Assembly (NCBI GenBank): GCA_944393755.1
Contig: CALYBF010000090.1
Span: forward strand, 1-6,083
Reading direction: 5' to 3'
DNA from: an uncultured Clostridia bacterium
GTDB taxonomy: Bacteria > Bacillota > Clostridia > TANB77 > CAG-508
DNA length: 6,083 nucleotides
Part shown: positions 1-4,408 of the stretch, one piece after another
Numbering within the stretch: the stretch's first letter is position 1
How the letters are laid out: the number at the start of each line of letters is the position of its first letter
The notes under the pieces: generated by a model
The model's input: the letters and a program-made list of their open reading frames with translations, nothing else
The model's database searches: none
What the model was told of the DNA's origin: nothing
Position numbers and translations under genes: made by a program

Positions 1-198
1 AGTTTATTAAGAAATTATAAATTAGAACCTAAGGAAATTAGATTTGTATATTCTAACAAAGATAAGCCACCTAAACTTGTTTTAATCAAAGCTATTAAAA
101 ATGCAAATAGGTTTTTAAAAGTAGATAATAATTTATATATTTATGACGATAATGGCAATTATACAGATGAGATTCTAGAAATTTACCATAAGAAATAA
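1..198 (+). CDS. yabB: C-terminal fragment, tRNA1(Val) (adenine-N6)-methyltransferase-like protein
   Basis: An open frame enters from the left edge and runs 65 codons to a TAA at 196-198; the start and the catalytic SAM-binding part lie outside the window. The visible tail has the features I associate with the end of YabB/TrmN6 proteins: a PKEIRFVYSNKDKPPKLVL stretch (residues 10-28 of the fragment), then a basic segment, then LYIYDDNGNYTDEILEIY near the C-terminus. Members of this family methylate N6 of a purine in a tRNA anticodon region. The neighbour supports the call: rsmI follows after 35 bases with no visible promoter or terminator between them, matching the yabB-(yazA)-rsmI-abrB order of B. 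subtilis, with yazA absent here. The assignment rests on a short tail and on context, since no catalytic motif is visible. Confidence 0.7.
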   Translation, partial: SLLRNYKLEPKEIRFVYSNKDKPPKLVLIKAIKNANRFLKVDNNLYIYDDNGNYTDEILEIYHKK

Positions 199-233
199 AT
201 ATATAAAAGAAAAAAATAAGAAAGGGAAAGAAA

Positions 234-1079
234 ATGGAAGATAGAAAAGAAGGAGTTTTATATTTAGTTGCAACTCCAATTGGTAATTTAGATGATATTA
301 CTTTAAGAGCAATAAAAGTGTTAGAAGAAGCGGACTTAATTGCAGCAGAAGATACTAGGCATACTTTAAAATTATTAAATCATTTAAATATTTCTAAGCC
401 TATGATTAGTTACCATAGGCATAATGAAGAGTTTAGATGTGATTTTTTAATTAAAGAATTAAAAGAAGGTAAAAATATTGCTTTAGTTTCTGATGCAGGA
501 ACACCAGGTATTAGCGACCCAGGTGAGGAAATTGTTAAAGCTTGTATTGGAGAAAATATAAAAATAATACCAATTCCTGGTGCTTGTGCTATGATTAATG
601 CTTTAATTACATCTGGTATTAGTACAAAAGAGTTTTGTTTTTTTGGTTTCCTTCCTTTGAATAAAAAGAATAGAAAAGAGAAGTTAGAAGAAATTAAAAA
701 CATTAATAAAACTATTATTTTATATGAAGCTCCTCATAAAATAAAAACTACTTTGGAAGATTTAAAAGACATTTTAGATAAAAATAGAAAAGTTGTTTTA
801 GCAAGAGAGATTACTAAAATACATGAAGAGTTTATTAGAGGTAATATTGATACTATTTTAGAAAAAGCCGATAATTTAAAAGGTGAAATGGTTTTAATTA
901 TTGAAGGTAATTTAGAGAAAAAAGAAAATGAACTTAATAATTTAAGCTTAGATGAACATTATAATTATTATGAAAAACAAGGTTTCAGCAAAAAAGATAT
1001 TATAAAAAAGATTGCTAAAGATAGAAATGTTAATAAAAATGAGATTTATAAACAGTTTATAAATAAAGAAGAAGTTTAA
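234..1079 (+). CDS. rsmI: 16S rRNA (cytidine-1402-2'-O)-methyltransferase RsmI
   Basis: This 281-residue protein has the full RsmI pattern. RsmI uses SAM to 2'-O-methylate C1402 of 16S rRNA in the decoding centre of the small subunit. Motifs in order are TPIGNLDDIT (14-23), EDTRHT (39-44), YHRHNE (60-65), ALVSDAGTPGISDPG (83-97), PIPGACA (113-119), FFGFLP (136-141), YEAPHKI (164-170) and REITKIHEEF (191-200). A C-terminal helical segment (about 245-275) looks like the small helix-turn-helix-like tail common in the family. Length is normal. The ATG at 234 is preceded by AAAGGGA (221-227) at six bases. It lies 35 bases after the yabB-like gene and is probably cotranscribed with it. Its last codons lie inside the hairpin shared with abrB, which converges from the other side. 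Confidence 0.96.
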   Translation: MEDRKEGVLYLVATPIGNLDDITLRAIKVLEEADLIAAEDTRHTLKLLNHLNISKPMISYHRHNEEFRCDFLIKELKEGKNIALVSDAGTPGISDPGEEIVKACIGENIKIIPIPGACAMINALITSGISTKEFCFFGFLPLNKKNRKEKLEEIKNINKTIILYEAPHKIKTTLEDLKDILDKNRKVVLAREITKIHEEFIRGNIDTILEKADNLKGEMVLIIEGNLEKKENELNNLSLDEHYNYYEKQGFSKKDIIKKIAKDRNVNKNEIYKQFINKEEV

Positions 1080-1098
1080 GGCTTCTCCTTTATTTTTT
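1061..1098. terminator. Bidirectional intrinsic terminator between rsmI and abrB
   Basis: Arms 1061-1074 and 1082-1095 pair over 14 positions with a single A/C mismatch, around a seven-base loop (1075-1081). On the + strand the stem runs into six T residues (1093-1098), the usual form for rsmI termination. On the - strand the exit is T-rich but interrupted, so termination of abrB would be weaker. The rsmI stop codon (1077-1079) is in the loop and the abrB stop codon (1090-1092 on the complement) is in the right arm, so both genes contribute coding bases to the hairpin. Confidence 0.8.
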
Positions 1099-1350
1099 GT
1101 TATCTTCTTTTAAATTTGCGATTTTTTCTGAACATTTTTTACAAACTTGTTTATCGTGATATGTTACTAAATTCTTTGTACTTCCACAGAATATACAATT
1201 AGGTTCAAATTTTTTTATTACTATAGAAGAACCGTCTACATAGATTTCAACTGGGTCTTTTTGAGATATATCAAATTGATTTCTTATTTCTATTGGAATT
1301 ACTACTCTACCTAACTCGTCCAACTTTCTAACAATACCTGTTGATTTCAT
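1090..1350 (-). CDS. abrB: AbrB-family transition-state regulator with C-terminal Cys4 motif
   Basis: This 86-residue protein has an N-terminal AbrB/SpoVT swapped-hairpin DNA-binding domain: MKSTGIVRKLDELGRVVIPI (1-20), then EIYVDGSSIVIKKFEP (35-50). In B. subtilis AbrB represses post-exponential and sporulation genes during growth. The second half differs from Bacillus AbrB. It has two CxxC pairs (C52/C55 and C70/C73) separated by 14 residues, which suggests a small zinc ribbon; I recall this form from clostridial AbrB proteins. The start is well supported: GGAGG lies a few bases upstream (complement of about 1357-1363). The gene converges on rsmI and diverges from spmA. Family assignment is firm, metal binding is inferred, and the targets cannot be read from this window. 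Confidence 0.93.
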   Translation of the reverse strand: MKSTGIVRKLDELGRVVIPIEIRNQFDISQKDPVEIYVDGSSIVIKKFEPNCIFCGSTKNLVTYHDKQVCKKCSEKIANLKEDNKK

Positions 1351-1403
1351 AACAACTCCCTCCTTTAAAAGTTATATATTTCAATCTTTTATTTTTAGTA
1401 TAT

Positions 1404-1430
1404 ATTATCATAAATAAGTTTTTTGGTCAA
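1404..1430 (-). promoter_or_regulatory. Probable sigma-A promoter of abrB
   Basis: Read on the - strand, TTGACC (1425-1430) is a five-of-six match to the -35 element. GATAAT (1404-1409) follows after 15 bases, or TAATAT after 17. It lies about 55 bases upstream of the abrB start codon and its strong ribosome-binding site. No convincing Spo0A box was seen here, although abrB is a Spo0A target in Bacillus. Confidence 0.6.
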
Positions 1431-1472
1431 TCGCCTAGGAATAAAATCTATATTTATAAAATAAAATTAGTG

Positions 1473-1480
1473 AAAGGTGA
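1473..1480 (+). promoter_or_regulatory. Ribosome-binding site fixing the spmA start at 1485
   Basis: AAAGGTGA lies four bases before the ATG at 1485. The open frame could also begin at the GTG at 1470, but that codon overlaps this Shine-Dalgarno sequence and has none of its own. Starting at 1485 gives MLNIIF, which matches the short hydrophobic start of known SpmA proteins. Confidence 0.8.
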
Positions 1481-1484
1481 TGAT

Positions 1485-2072
1485 ATGTTAAATATAATTT
1501 TCCCAATTTTTATTTTAATTTCTTTTGCTTTTGGTATTTCTACAGGAAGGGTTGAAGATTTAAATAATTCTATTTTTGATAGTACAAACCAAGCAATTAC
1601 ATTGTCTTTCGAGCTACTTGGTACTATGTGCTTATGGAGTGGTATTATGAATATTGTAAGTAAAACTTCTTTAATTAGTAAGCTTATTAAATTATTATCT
1701 CCTATTCTTAATTTTTTATTTCCTGATTTAAAAGAAAATAAAAAAATTAAAAAAGAAATTTCTATGAATATTGTAGCAAATATTTTAGGTTTAGGTAATG
1801 CTGCTACTCCTTTAGGTTTAAAAGCTATGAAGTCTATGCAAGAGGAAAATAGAAATAAAGATATTTTATCAGATAGTATGATGATGTTTATTGTTATTAA
1901 TACAGCTTCTATACAACTTATTCCTACTACTGTTATTGCTATTCGTAATTCTCTAGGTTCCAATAACCCATGTTCTATTATTTTTCCTACTTGGGTAGCT
2001 ACTATTATTGCAGCTATTGTTGGGGTTTTTATTACTAAATTTGTTATAAAATTAACAAAAGGAGTAAAATAA
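1485..2072 (+). CDS. spmA: Spore maturation protein A
   Basis: This 195-residue membrane protein carries the nucleoside-recognition 'Gate' domain typical of SpmA. With SpmB it is needed for proper spore-core dehydration and heat resistance in B. subtilis and in clostridia; the transported substrate is not known. The N-terminus is hydrophobic (1-20), followed by a motif around FDSTNQAITLSFELLGTM (31-48). The hallmark is NILGLGNAATPLGLKAM (99-115), then VINTASIQLIPTTVIAIR (137-154) and a final membrane helix around 170-190 with a basic end. It is followed one base later by spmB, so the two genes are translated from one message. The gene is divergent from abrB. I saw no convincing sigma-E or sigma-A promoter in the 50 bases upstream. 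Confidence 0.95.
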   Translation: MLNIIFPIFILISFAFGISTGRVEDLNNSIFDSTNQAITLSFELLGTMCLWSGIMNIVSKTSLISKLIKLLSPILNFLFPDLKENKKIKKEISMNIVANILGLGNAATPLGLKAMKSMQEENRNKDILSDSMMMFIVINTASIQLIPTTVIAIRNSLGSNNPCSIIFPTWVATIIAAIVGVFITKFVIKLTKGVK

Positions 2073-2073
2073 T

Positions 2074-2598
2074 ATGCAAGTGATTAATTTTTTTTCTAAT
2101 TTAGCTATGCCTATGGTTATTTTTTTTATTGTTTTATATGGAGTAACTGAAAAAGTTAAGGTTTTTGATAATTTTTTAGAAGGTGCTAAAGAAGGTATTA
2201 AAACTACTTTTTCTATTTTACCTACCCTAATTGGTTTGTTTTTAGCTATTGGAGTTTTAAGAAGTTCTGGCGTTTTAGATTTTATTATTAAACTTTCTAG
2301 TCCTATTTTAGAAATATTTAATTTTCCAAGTGAGCTTATGCCATTAGCTATTTTAAGACCTATTTCTGGTAGCGCTTCTATTGCTGTTGCTACAGATATT
2401 ATGAAACAAGCAGGTGTTGATTCTTTAATTGGTAATATTGCTTCTACTATTATGGGCTCTACTGAAACTACTCTTTACACAATTGCTATTTATACTAGCT
2501 GTATTAAAATAAAAAAGACTAGATTTATTCTTCTTGCTGCCCTTACTGCTGATATTACTGGTATTATTGTTAGTAATCTTATTTGGAATTTTTTGTAA
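2074..2598 (+). CDS. spmB: Spore maturation protein B
   Basis: This 174-residue membrane protein is the usual partner of SpmA, with the same Gate-type fold and the same role in spore-core dehydration. Visible family features are an N-terminal membrane segment (8-23), FLEGAKEGIKTTFSILPTLIG (34-54), VLRSSGVLDF (61-70), the signature LAILRPISGSASIAVATDIM (91-110), and STIMGSTETTLYTIAIY (124-140). The C-terminus is hydrophobic. Length is normal. Its ATG lies one base after the spmA stop, and AAAGGAG (2058-2064) sits inside the end of spmA, so expression is likely coupled. No clear terminator follows on the + strand. The next gene, fic, converges on it across a 366-base gap. Confidence 0.95.
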   Translation: MQVINFFSNLAMPMVIFFIVLYGVTEKVKVFDNFLEGAKEGIKTTFSILPTLIGLFLAIGVLRSSGVLDFIIKLSSPILEIFNFPSELMPLAILRPISGSASIAVATDIMKQAGVDSLIGNIASTIMGSTETTLYTIAIYTSCIKIKKTRFILLAALTADITGIIVSNLIWNFL

Positions 2599-2663
2599 AA
2601 GTAAAAAATAATTTAAATAAAAAATATTTCAATCAAGGGATGAGGGCATTCCTCAATAAAAAT

Positions 2664-2692
2664 TTGATGCGTACACATTCTAGTATTATAAT
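2664..2692 (+). promoter_or_regulatory. Near-consensus sigma-A promoter without an evident gene
   Basis: TTGATG (2664-2669) and a perfect TATAAT (2687-2692) are separated by exactly 17 bases. Initiation would fall around 2698-2700. No recognisable gene follows on this strand, so the transcript would be a small RNA, a micropeptide message, or a relic. The -10 region is part of an imperfect palindrome (2682-2698), but the opposite strand lacks a good -35. Confidence 0.5.
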
Positions 2693-2700
2693 ATTACTTG

Positions 2701-2789
2701 ATGAAAGTACTAAACGCTAGTGCGTGGTCATAATGAGAAAATATAAAAATCCGAAACGTAAAACAAATAAGTGGAAAAGAATACTTTAA
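2701..2789 (+). other. Two tiny overlapping ORFs downstream of the lone promoter (doubtful)
   Basis: An ATG at 2701 opens a 10-codon frame (MKVLNASAWS) ending with TAA at 2731-2733. A second ATG at 2733 shares the last A of that stop (TAATG) and opens an 18-codon, very basic frame (MRKYKNPKRKTNKWKRIL) ending at 2789. The overlap resembles translational coupling, and the second frame resembles the cytoplasmic tip of a membrane protein cut off before its helix. There is no Shine-Dalgarno before the first ATG, which would lie almost at the transcript start. Chance ORFs or a degraded gene are more likely than functional peptides. Confidence 0.15.
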
Positions 2790-2832
2790 CAGAAGCTTAA
2801 AAAATATATAATGTAAGAAATAAATAAAATTT

Positions 2833-2904
2833 AAAAAAATATAGATTCTCCCTTATAATATATTTATGTAAATTGCTACAGAAATATATTATAAGGGAGA
2901 TCTA
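2833..2904 (-). terminator. Long inverted repeat, probable fic terminator
   Basis: Arms 2847-2865 and 2882-2900 form a perfect 19-base inverted repeat around a 16-base loop. Shifting one base as a bulge (2847) lets TAGAT (2842-2846) pair with ATCTA (2900-2904), giving about 23 paired bases. Read on the - strand, which is the fic direction, the stem is followed by TA and seven T residues (2833-2839 on the complement), as in an intrinsic terminator about 60 bases after the fic stop codon. On the + strand there is no T-run. The arms are AT-rich and unusually long for a terminator, so a miniature mobile repeat that serves as terminator is an alternative. Confidence 0.55.
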
Positions 2905-2964
2905 GTTTATGACAAATAAATAACTAATTGAAAAGCTAAAGGAAGATTCCTTTGAGGTATTTTT

Positions 2965-3897
2965 CTATATGCTCATATAAGATTTCTCTTTAATAAACTT
3001 CTTTATCTTTTTTTCATCTCTTCCCTCATAATAGGGAATAAGTAAATCCTTAAATTCTTCTGTTAATTCTGCTGGAATTACTATTATTCCTTTTCCTTTT
3101 GAAATCAAATAATGATTGCTATAAATTACTGCTGTTCTTTTATTTCCATCTATAAATACTTGTTTTTTCATTATGTATAATAAAAGTTCGATTGCTCTGT
3201 CTATATCATCCAGTTCCTTGCTAAAAATTTCTTCTAATTCTTCTTTTATTACACTTTCAATAGGTAAATCTGGTTTCCATATTGTTCCGCCTATTGTTAC
3301 TGGTGTATTTCTTACTTTACCTGCAGTATAATAAAATCCTTCTTCTACTATTTTATTTATTTCGCATAATAACGCAAAGTTTGTATCGCTTAAAATAACA
3401 TTTTTATTTAATATAAATTCCCAAGCATGTTTTAGATTTACTATTTTTAGTATATCTTCAGATGTCATATTATGTACTTTTCCACCTTCAATAATACTCT
3501 CTGTATCTGCAAATGTAGTTGCAACACCTTCCAATATAGCTTGTTTATATATTGTATCTACTAAATGTCTTTTTGCAAAGTCTATATTTTGTTCAACCTT
3601 TTCTGATAATTCTTTTTCTATATAATTTAATTGTTTTAGTTTTTTTGTTATCTCTCTTATTTGCTTTTTCAATTGTTTTGCTTTAATGTTATTATTTAAT
3701 ACTAAATTATATAACTCATCAGAATATTCTCCAACATATTTTGTTAAAGCTATTCCATCCTCTCTATAATGTACATATATATATTTATTAGATTTATTTT
3801 CTCTTATTTCTACTGATCCGTATATAAGTGATTGTAATTCATGTTCGAGAACTTGTTTGCTTTGAAGAAGATTCATAATTTCAATTTTTTCTTCCAT
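2965..3897 (-). CDS. Fic-domain protein with Gln in place of the catalytic His
   Basis: This 310-residue protein has no signal peptide and is probably cytoplasmic. Residues 1-105 form an N-terminal part: a small strand-rich module, YGSVEIRENKSNKYIYVHYR (26-45) then TKYVGEYS (52-59), followed by a lysine-rich probable coiled coil (about 65-105). The Fic domain spans about 110-305. It contains the flap-like AGKVRNTPVTIGGT (192-205) and the active-site loop QVFIDGNKRT (246-255). Fic proteins usually have H-x-F-x-(D/E)-G-N-(G/K)-R and transfer AMP or related groups to target hydroxyls. Here F248, D250, G251, N252, K253 and R254 are kept, but the catalytic histidine is Gln246 (codon CAA). ILEGVATTF (121-129) resembles the inhibitory helix motif (S/T)xxxE(G/N), with E123 and G124 kept and Gln119 at the Ser/Thr position. 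AAGGAGG (complement of 3904-3910) supports the start. It may be an inactive regulator, an enzyme with altered chemistry, or a toxin-like accessory protein. No antitoxin gene is recognisable. Confidence 0.85.
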   Translation of the reverse strand: MEEKIEIMNLLQSKQVLEHELQSLIYGSVEIRENKSNKYIYVHYREDGIALTKYVGEYSDELYNLVLNNNIKAKQLKKQIREITKKLKQLNYIEKELSEKVEQNIDFAKRHLVDTIYKQAILEGVATTFADTESIIEGGKVHNMTSEDILKIVNLKHAWEFILNKNVILSDTNFALLCEINKIVEEGFYYTAGKVRNTPVTIGGTIWKPDLPIESVIKEELEEIFSKELDDIDRAIELLLYIMKKQVFIDGNKRTAVIYSNHYLISKGKGIIVIPAELTEEFKDLLIPYYEGRDEKKIKKFIKEKSYMSI

Positions 3898-3912
3898 AAT
3901 TTTCCTCCTTAT

Positions 3913-3958
3913 AAATGTGAAACAGTTTTGCTCAATTTTTTAATTTTGTTTCACATTT
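3913..3958. repeat. Inverted repeat unit A (operator-like) upstream of fic
   Basis: AAATGTGAAAC (3913-3923) and its exact complement-inverse GTTTCACATTT (3948-3958) flank a 24-base spacer. The right half-site overlaps the expected fic transcription start, and the left half-site lies just before the fic ribosome-binding site. A factor bound here would block initiation or early elongation. Unit B (3981-4026) is identical in arms and spacing. Confidence 0.85.
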
Positions 3959-3960
3959 CT

Positions 3961-3989
3961 ATTATATCATAAATTTTTAAAAATGTGAA
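3961..3989 (-). promoter_or_regulatory. fic promoter embedded in the half-site array
   Basis: Read on the - strand, TTCACA (3984-3989) is a one-mismatch -35 element. It is followed after exactly 17 bases by a perfect TATAAT (3961-3966). The -35 hexamer lies inside the half-site at 3981-3991, and the transcription start would fall in the half-site at 3948-3958. This placement is typical of a repressor-controlled promoter. Confidence 0.75.
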
Positions 3990-4026
3990 ACTTTTTTTGC
4001 ATCTTTTTCTAATTTGTTTCACATTT
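3981..4026. repeat. Inverted repeat unit B (operator-like) upstream of fic
   Basis: AAATGTGAAAC (3981-3991) and GTTTCACATTT (4016-4026) flank a 24-base spacer, the same arms and spacing as unit A, 68 bases further on. The spacers of the two units share TTTTGC near one end and TAATTT near the other, so the units may derive from an old tandem duplication in which only the half-sites were kept exactly. The half-site at 3981-3991 contains the fic -35 element. Confidence 0.85.
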
Positions 4027-4107
4027 TTGGAATTTGTTGTATATTTTTGATTTATATCACTAATTTTGAGAATATCAATATTTTAAAAGATAATGCTAAT
4101 AACAACA

Positions 4108-4127
4108 CTTAAATGGTTTAATTTAAG
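4108..4127. promoter_or_regulatory. Palindrome just upstream of the 4131 promoter
   Basis: CTTAAAT (4108-4114) and ATTTAAG (4121-4127) are exact inverse complements around a six-base centre. The site ends three bases before the -35 element at 4131. The position would suit an activator or repressor site, but the arms are all A/T except for one base, so chance is possible. Confidence 0.25.
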
Positions 4128-4130
4128 CAG

Positions 4131-4160
4131 TTGACAATAAGATATAAATGGTAGTATTAT
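4131..4160 (+). promoter_or_regulatory. Sigma-A promoter reading toward the 34-codon ORF
   Basis: A perfect TTGACA (4131-4136) is followed after 18 bases by TATTAT (4155-4160), a five-of-six -10 element. Initiation near 4167 would give a leader of about 97 bases before the ATG at 4265. It is divergent from the fic promoter and unrelated in direction to rlmH, so the short ORF is its only candidate product. Confidence 0.6.
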
Positions 4161-4264
4161 AGATATAGTTATTTCAAACATTTAATTCTTGTTTTTCCTG
4201 TTTTTAAGATATAAAAAAAGAAAAATGAAAAATATAAAAATAAAATTAAGAAAGAAGTGATTTT

Positions 4265-4369
4265 ATGAAAATAATTTTATTTATATTAATATTTTTAATA
4301 GTTAGAAAAATAATAATAAAAAAGAAAACAAAAGAGTTAATAAAAGAATTAGAAATGAAAAATAGATAA
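4265..4369 (+). CDS. Possible 34-residue membrane micropeptide
   Basis: The frame encodes a 34-residue peptide: a hydrophobic stretch IILFILIFLIV (3-13), then a strongly basic segment RKIIIKKKTK (14-23), then a short charged helix-like end. This is the layout of a small single-span membrane peptide with a cytoplasmic basic tail, as in many type I toxins and small membrane regulators. AGAAGTGA (4253-4260 region) before the ATG is a moderate ribosome-binding site. A good promoter lies about 100 bases upstream. It is divergent from fic and convergent with rlmH, and no + strand terminator follows, so its message could run antisense into rlmH. The DNA is extremely A/T-rich, where such ORFs arise by chance. 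I do not recognise a family. Confidence 0.4.
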   Translation: MKIILFILIFLIVRKIIIKKKTKELIKELEMKNR

Positions 4370-4380
4370 AAAGAAGAAAT

Positions 4381-4408
4381 AAAAAAACACAGACAATTAT
4401 TATCTGTG
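4381..4408 (-). terminator. Intrinsic terminator of the murA-walJ-rlmH operon
   Basis: On the - strand, CACAGA and TCTGTG (outer arms within 4388-4408) pair, with three further inner pairs including one G-T, around a three-base loop. The stem is directly followed by seven T residues (complement of 4381-4387). The rlmH stop codon (4400-4402) lies in the hairpin. Confidence 0.85.

Larger units (their letters stand above)
2599..2964. other. Non-coding gap between spmB and fic with a lone promoter and a long inverted repeat
   Basis: This 366-base stretch has no convincing gene. The left part (about 2631-2735) is roughly 34% G+C, while the next 105 bases are roughly 17%, so the first part looks different from its surroundings. 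It contains a small TGAGG/CCTCA hairpin (2641-2655), a good + strand promoter (2664-2692) and an ACGC/GCGT mini-hairpin (2714-2725). The right part holds the long inverted repeat (2842-2904) described as the fic terminator. A small AAAGGA/TCCTTT hairpin (2938-2953) lies between that repeat and the fic stop. This may be debris of a lost gene or a short non-coding RNA. I do not recognise a known RNA family. Confidence 0.5.
3898..4264. other. Divergent regulatory region between fic and the 34-codon ORF
   Basis: This stretch of about 367 bases contains no long ORF. From left to right it holds the fic ribosome-binding site, the first inverted repeat unit (3913-3958), the fic promoter, the second unit (3981-4026), about 80 bases of featureless AT-rich DNA, a 7-base-arm palindrome (4108-4127), a + strand promoter (4131-4160) and an A-rich leader. 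An 11-codon frame (MKNIKIKLRKK, 4225-4260) ends four bases before the ATG at 4265. It lacks its own ribosome-binding site and is probably fortuitous. Confidence 0.6.

Noticed and set aside
410..703. 97-codon open frame on the - strand inside rsmI
   Set aside because: Antisense shadow of a well-supported gene, with no ribosome-binding site or recognisable motif.
1395..1440. Spo0A box or sigma-E promoter in the abrB-spmA divergent region
   Set aside because: TTTTGGTCAA and CATAAATA resemble the consensus sequences, but spacing or key bases do not fit.
1470..1484. GTG start five codons upstream of the spmA ATG
   Set aside because: It overlaps the Shine-Dalgarno sequence of the ATG at 1485 and would add non-conserved residues MKGDD before the family-like MLNIIF.
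1454..1963. Long open frame on the - strand opposite spmA
   Set aside because: It lies within spmA and its upstream region in antisense and matches no family. Its length reflects codon bias of the real gene.
2631..2760. tRNA, group II intron domain V, or omega-RNA remnant
   Set aside because: No acceptor or T-arm pattern, no domain V consensus hairpin and no linked TnpB or intron-protein frame were found.
3913..3958. RNA hairpin (riboswitch or attenuator) in the fic leader
   Set aside because: One arm straddles the predicted transcription start, so the full stem would not be transcribed. A DNA operator explains the placement better.
3913..4026. CRISPR-like or iteron-like array
   Set aside because: The copies are short inverted half-sites, not direct repeats with unique spacers, and they sit precisely on promoter elements.
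4225..4260. 11-codon leader peptide before the 34-codon ORF
   Set aside because: It has no ribosome-binding site and an A-rich composition; stop-to-start proximity alone is weak evidence.
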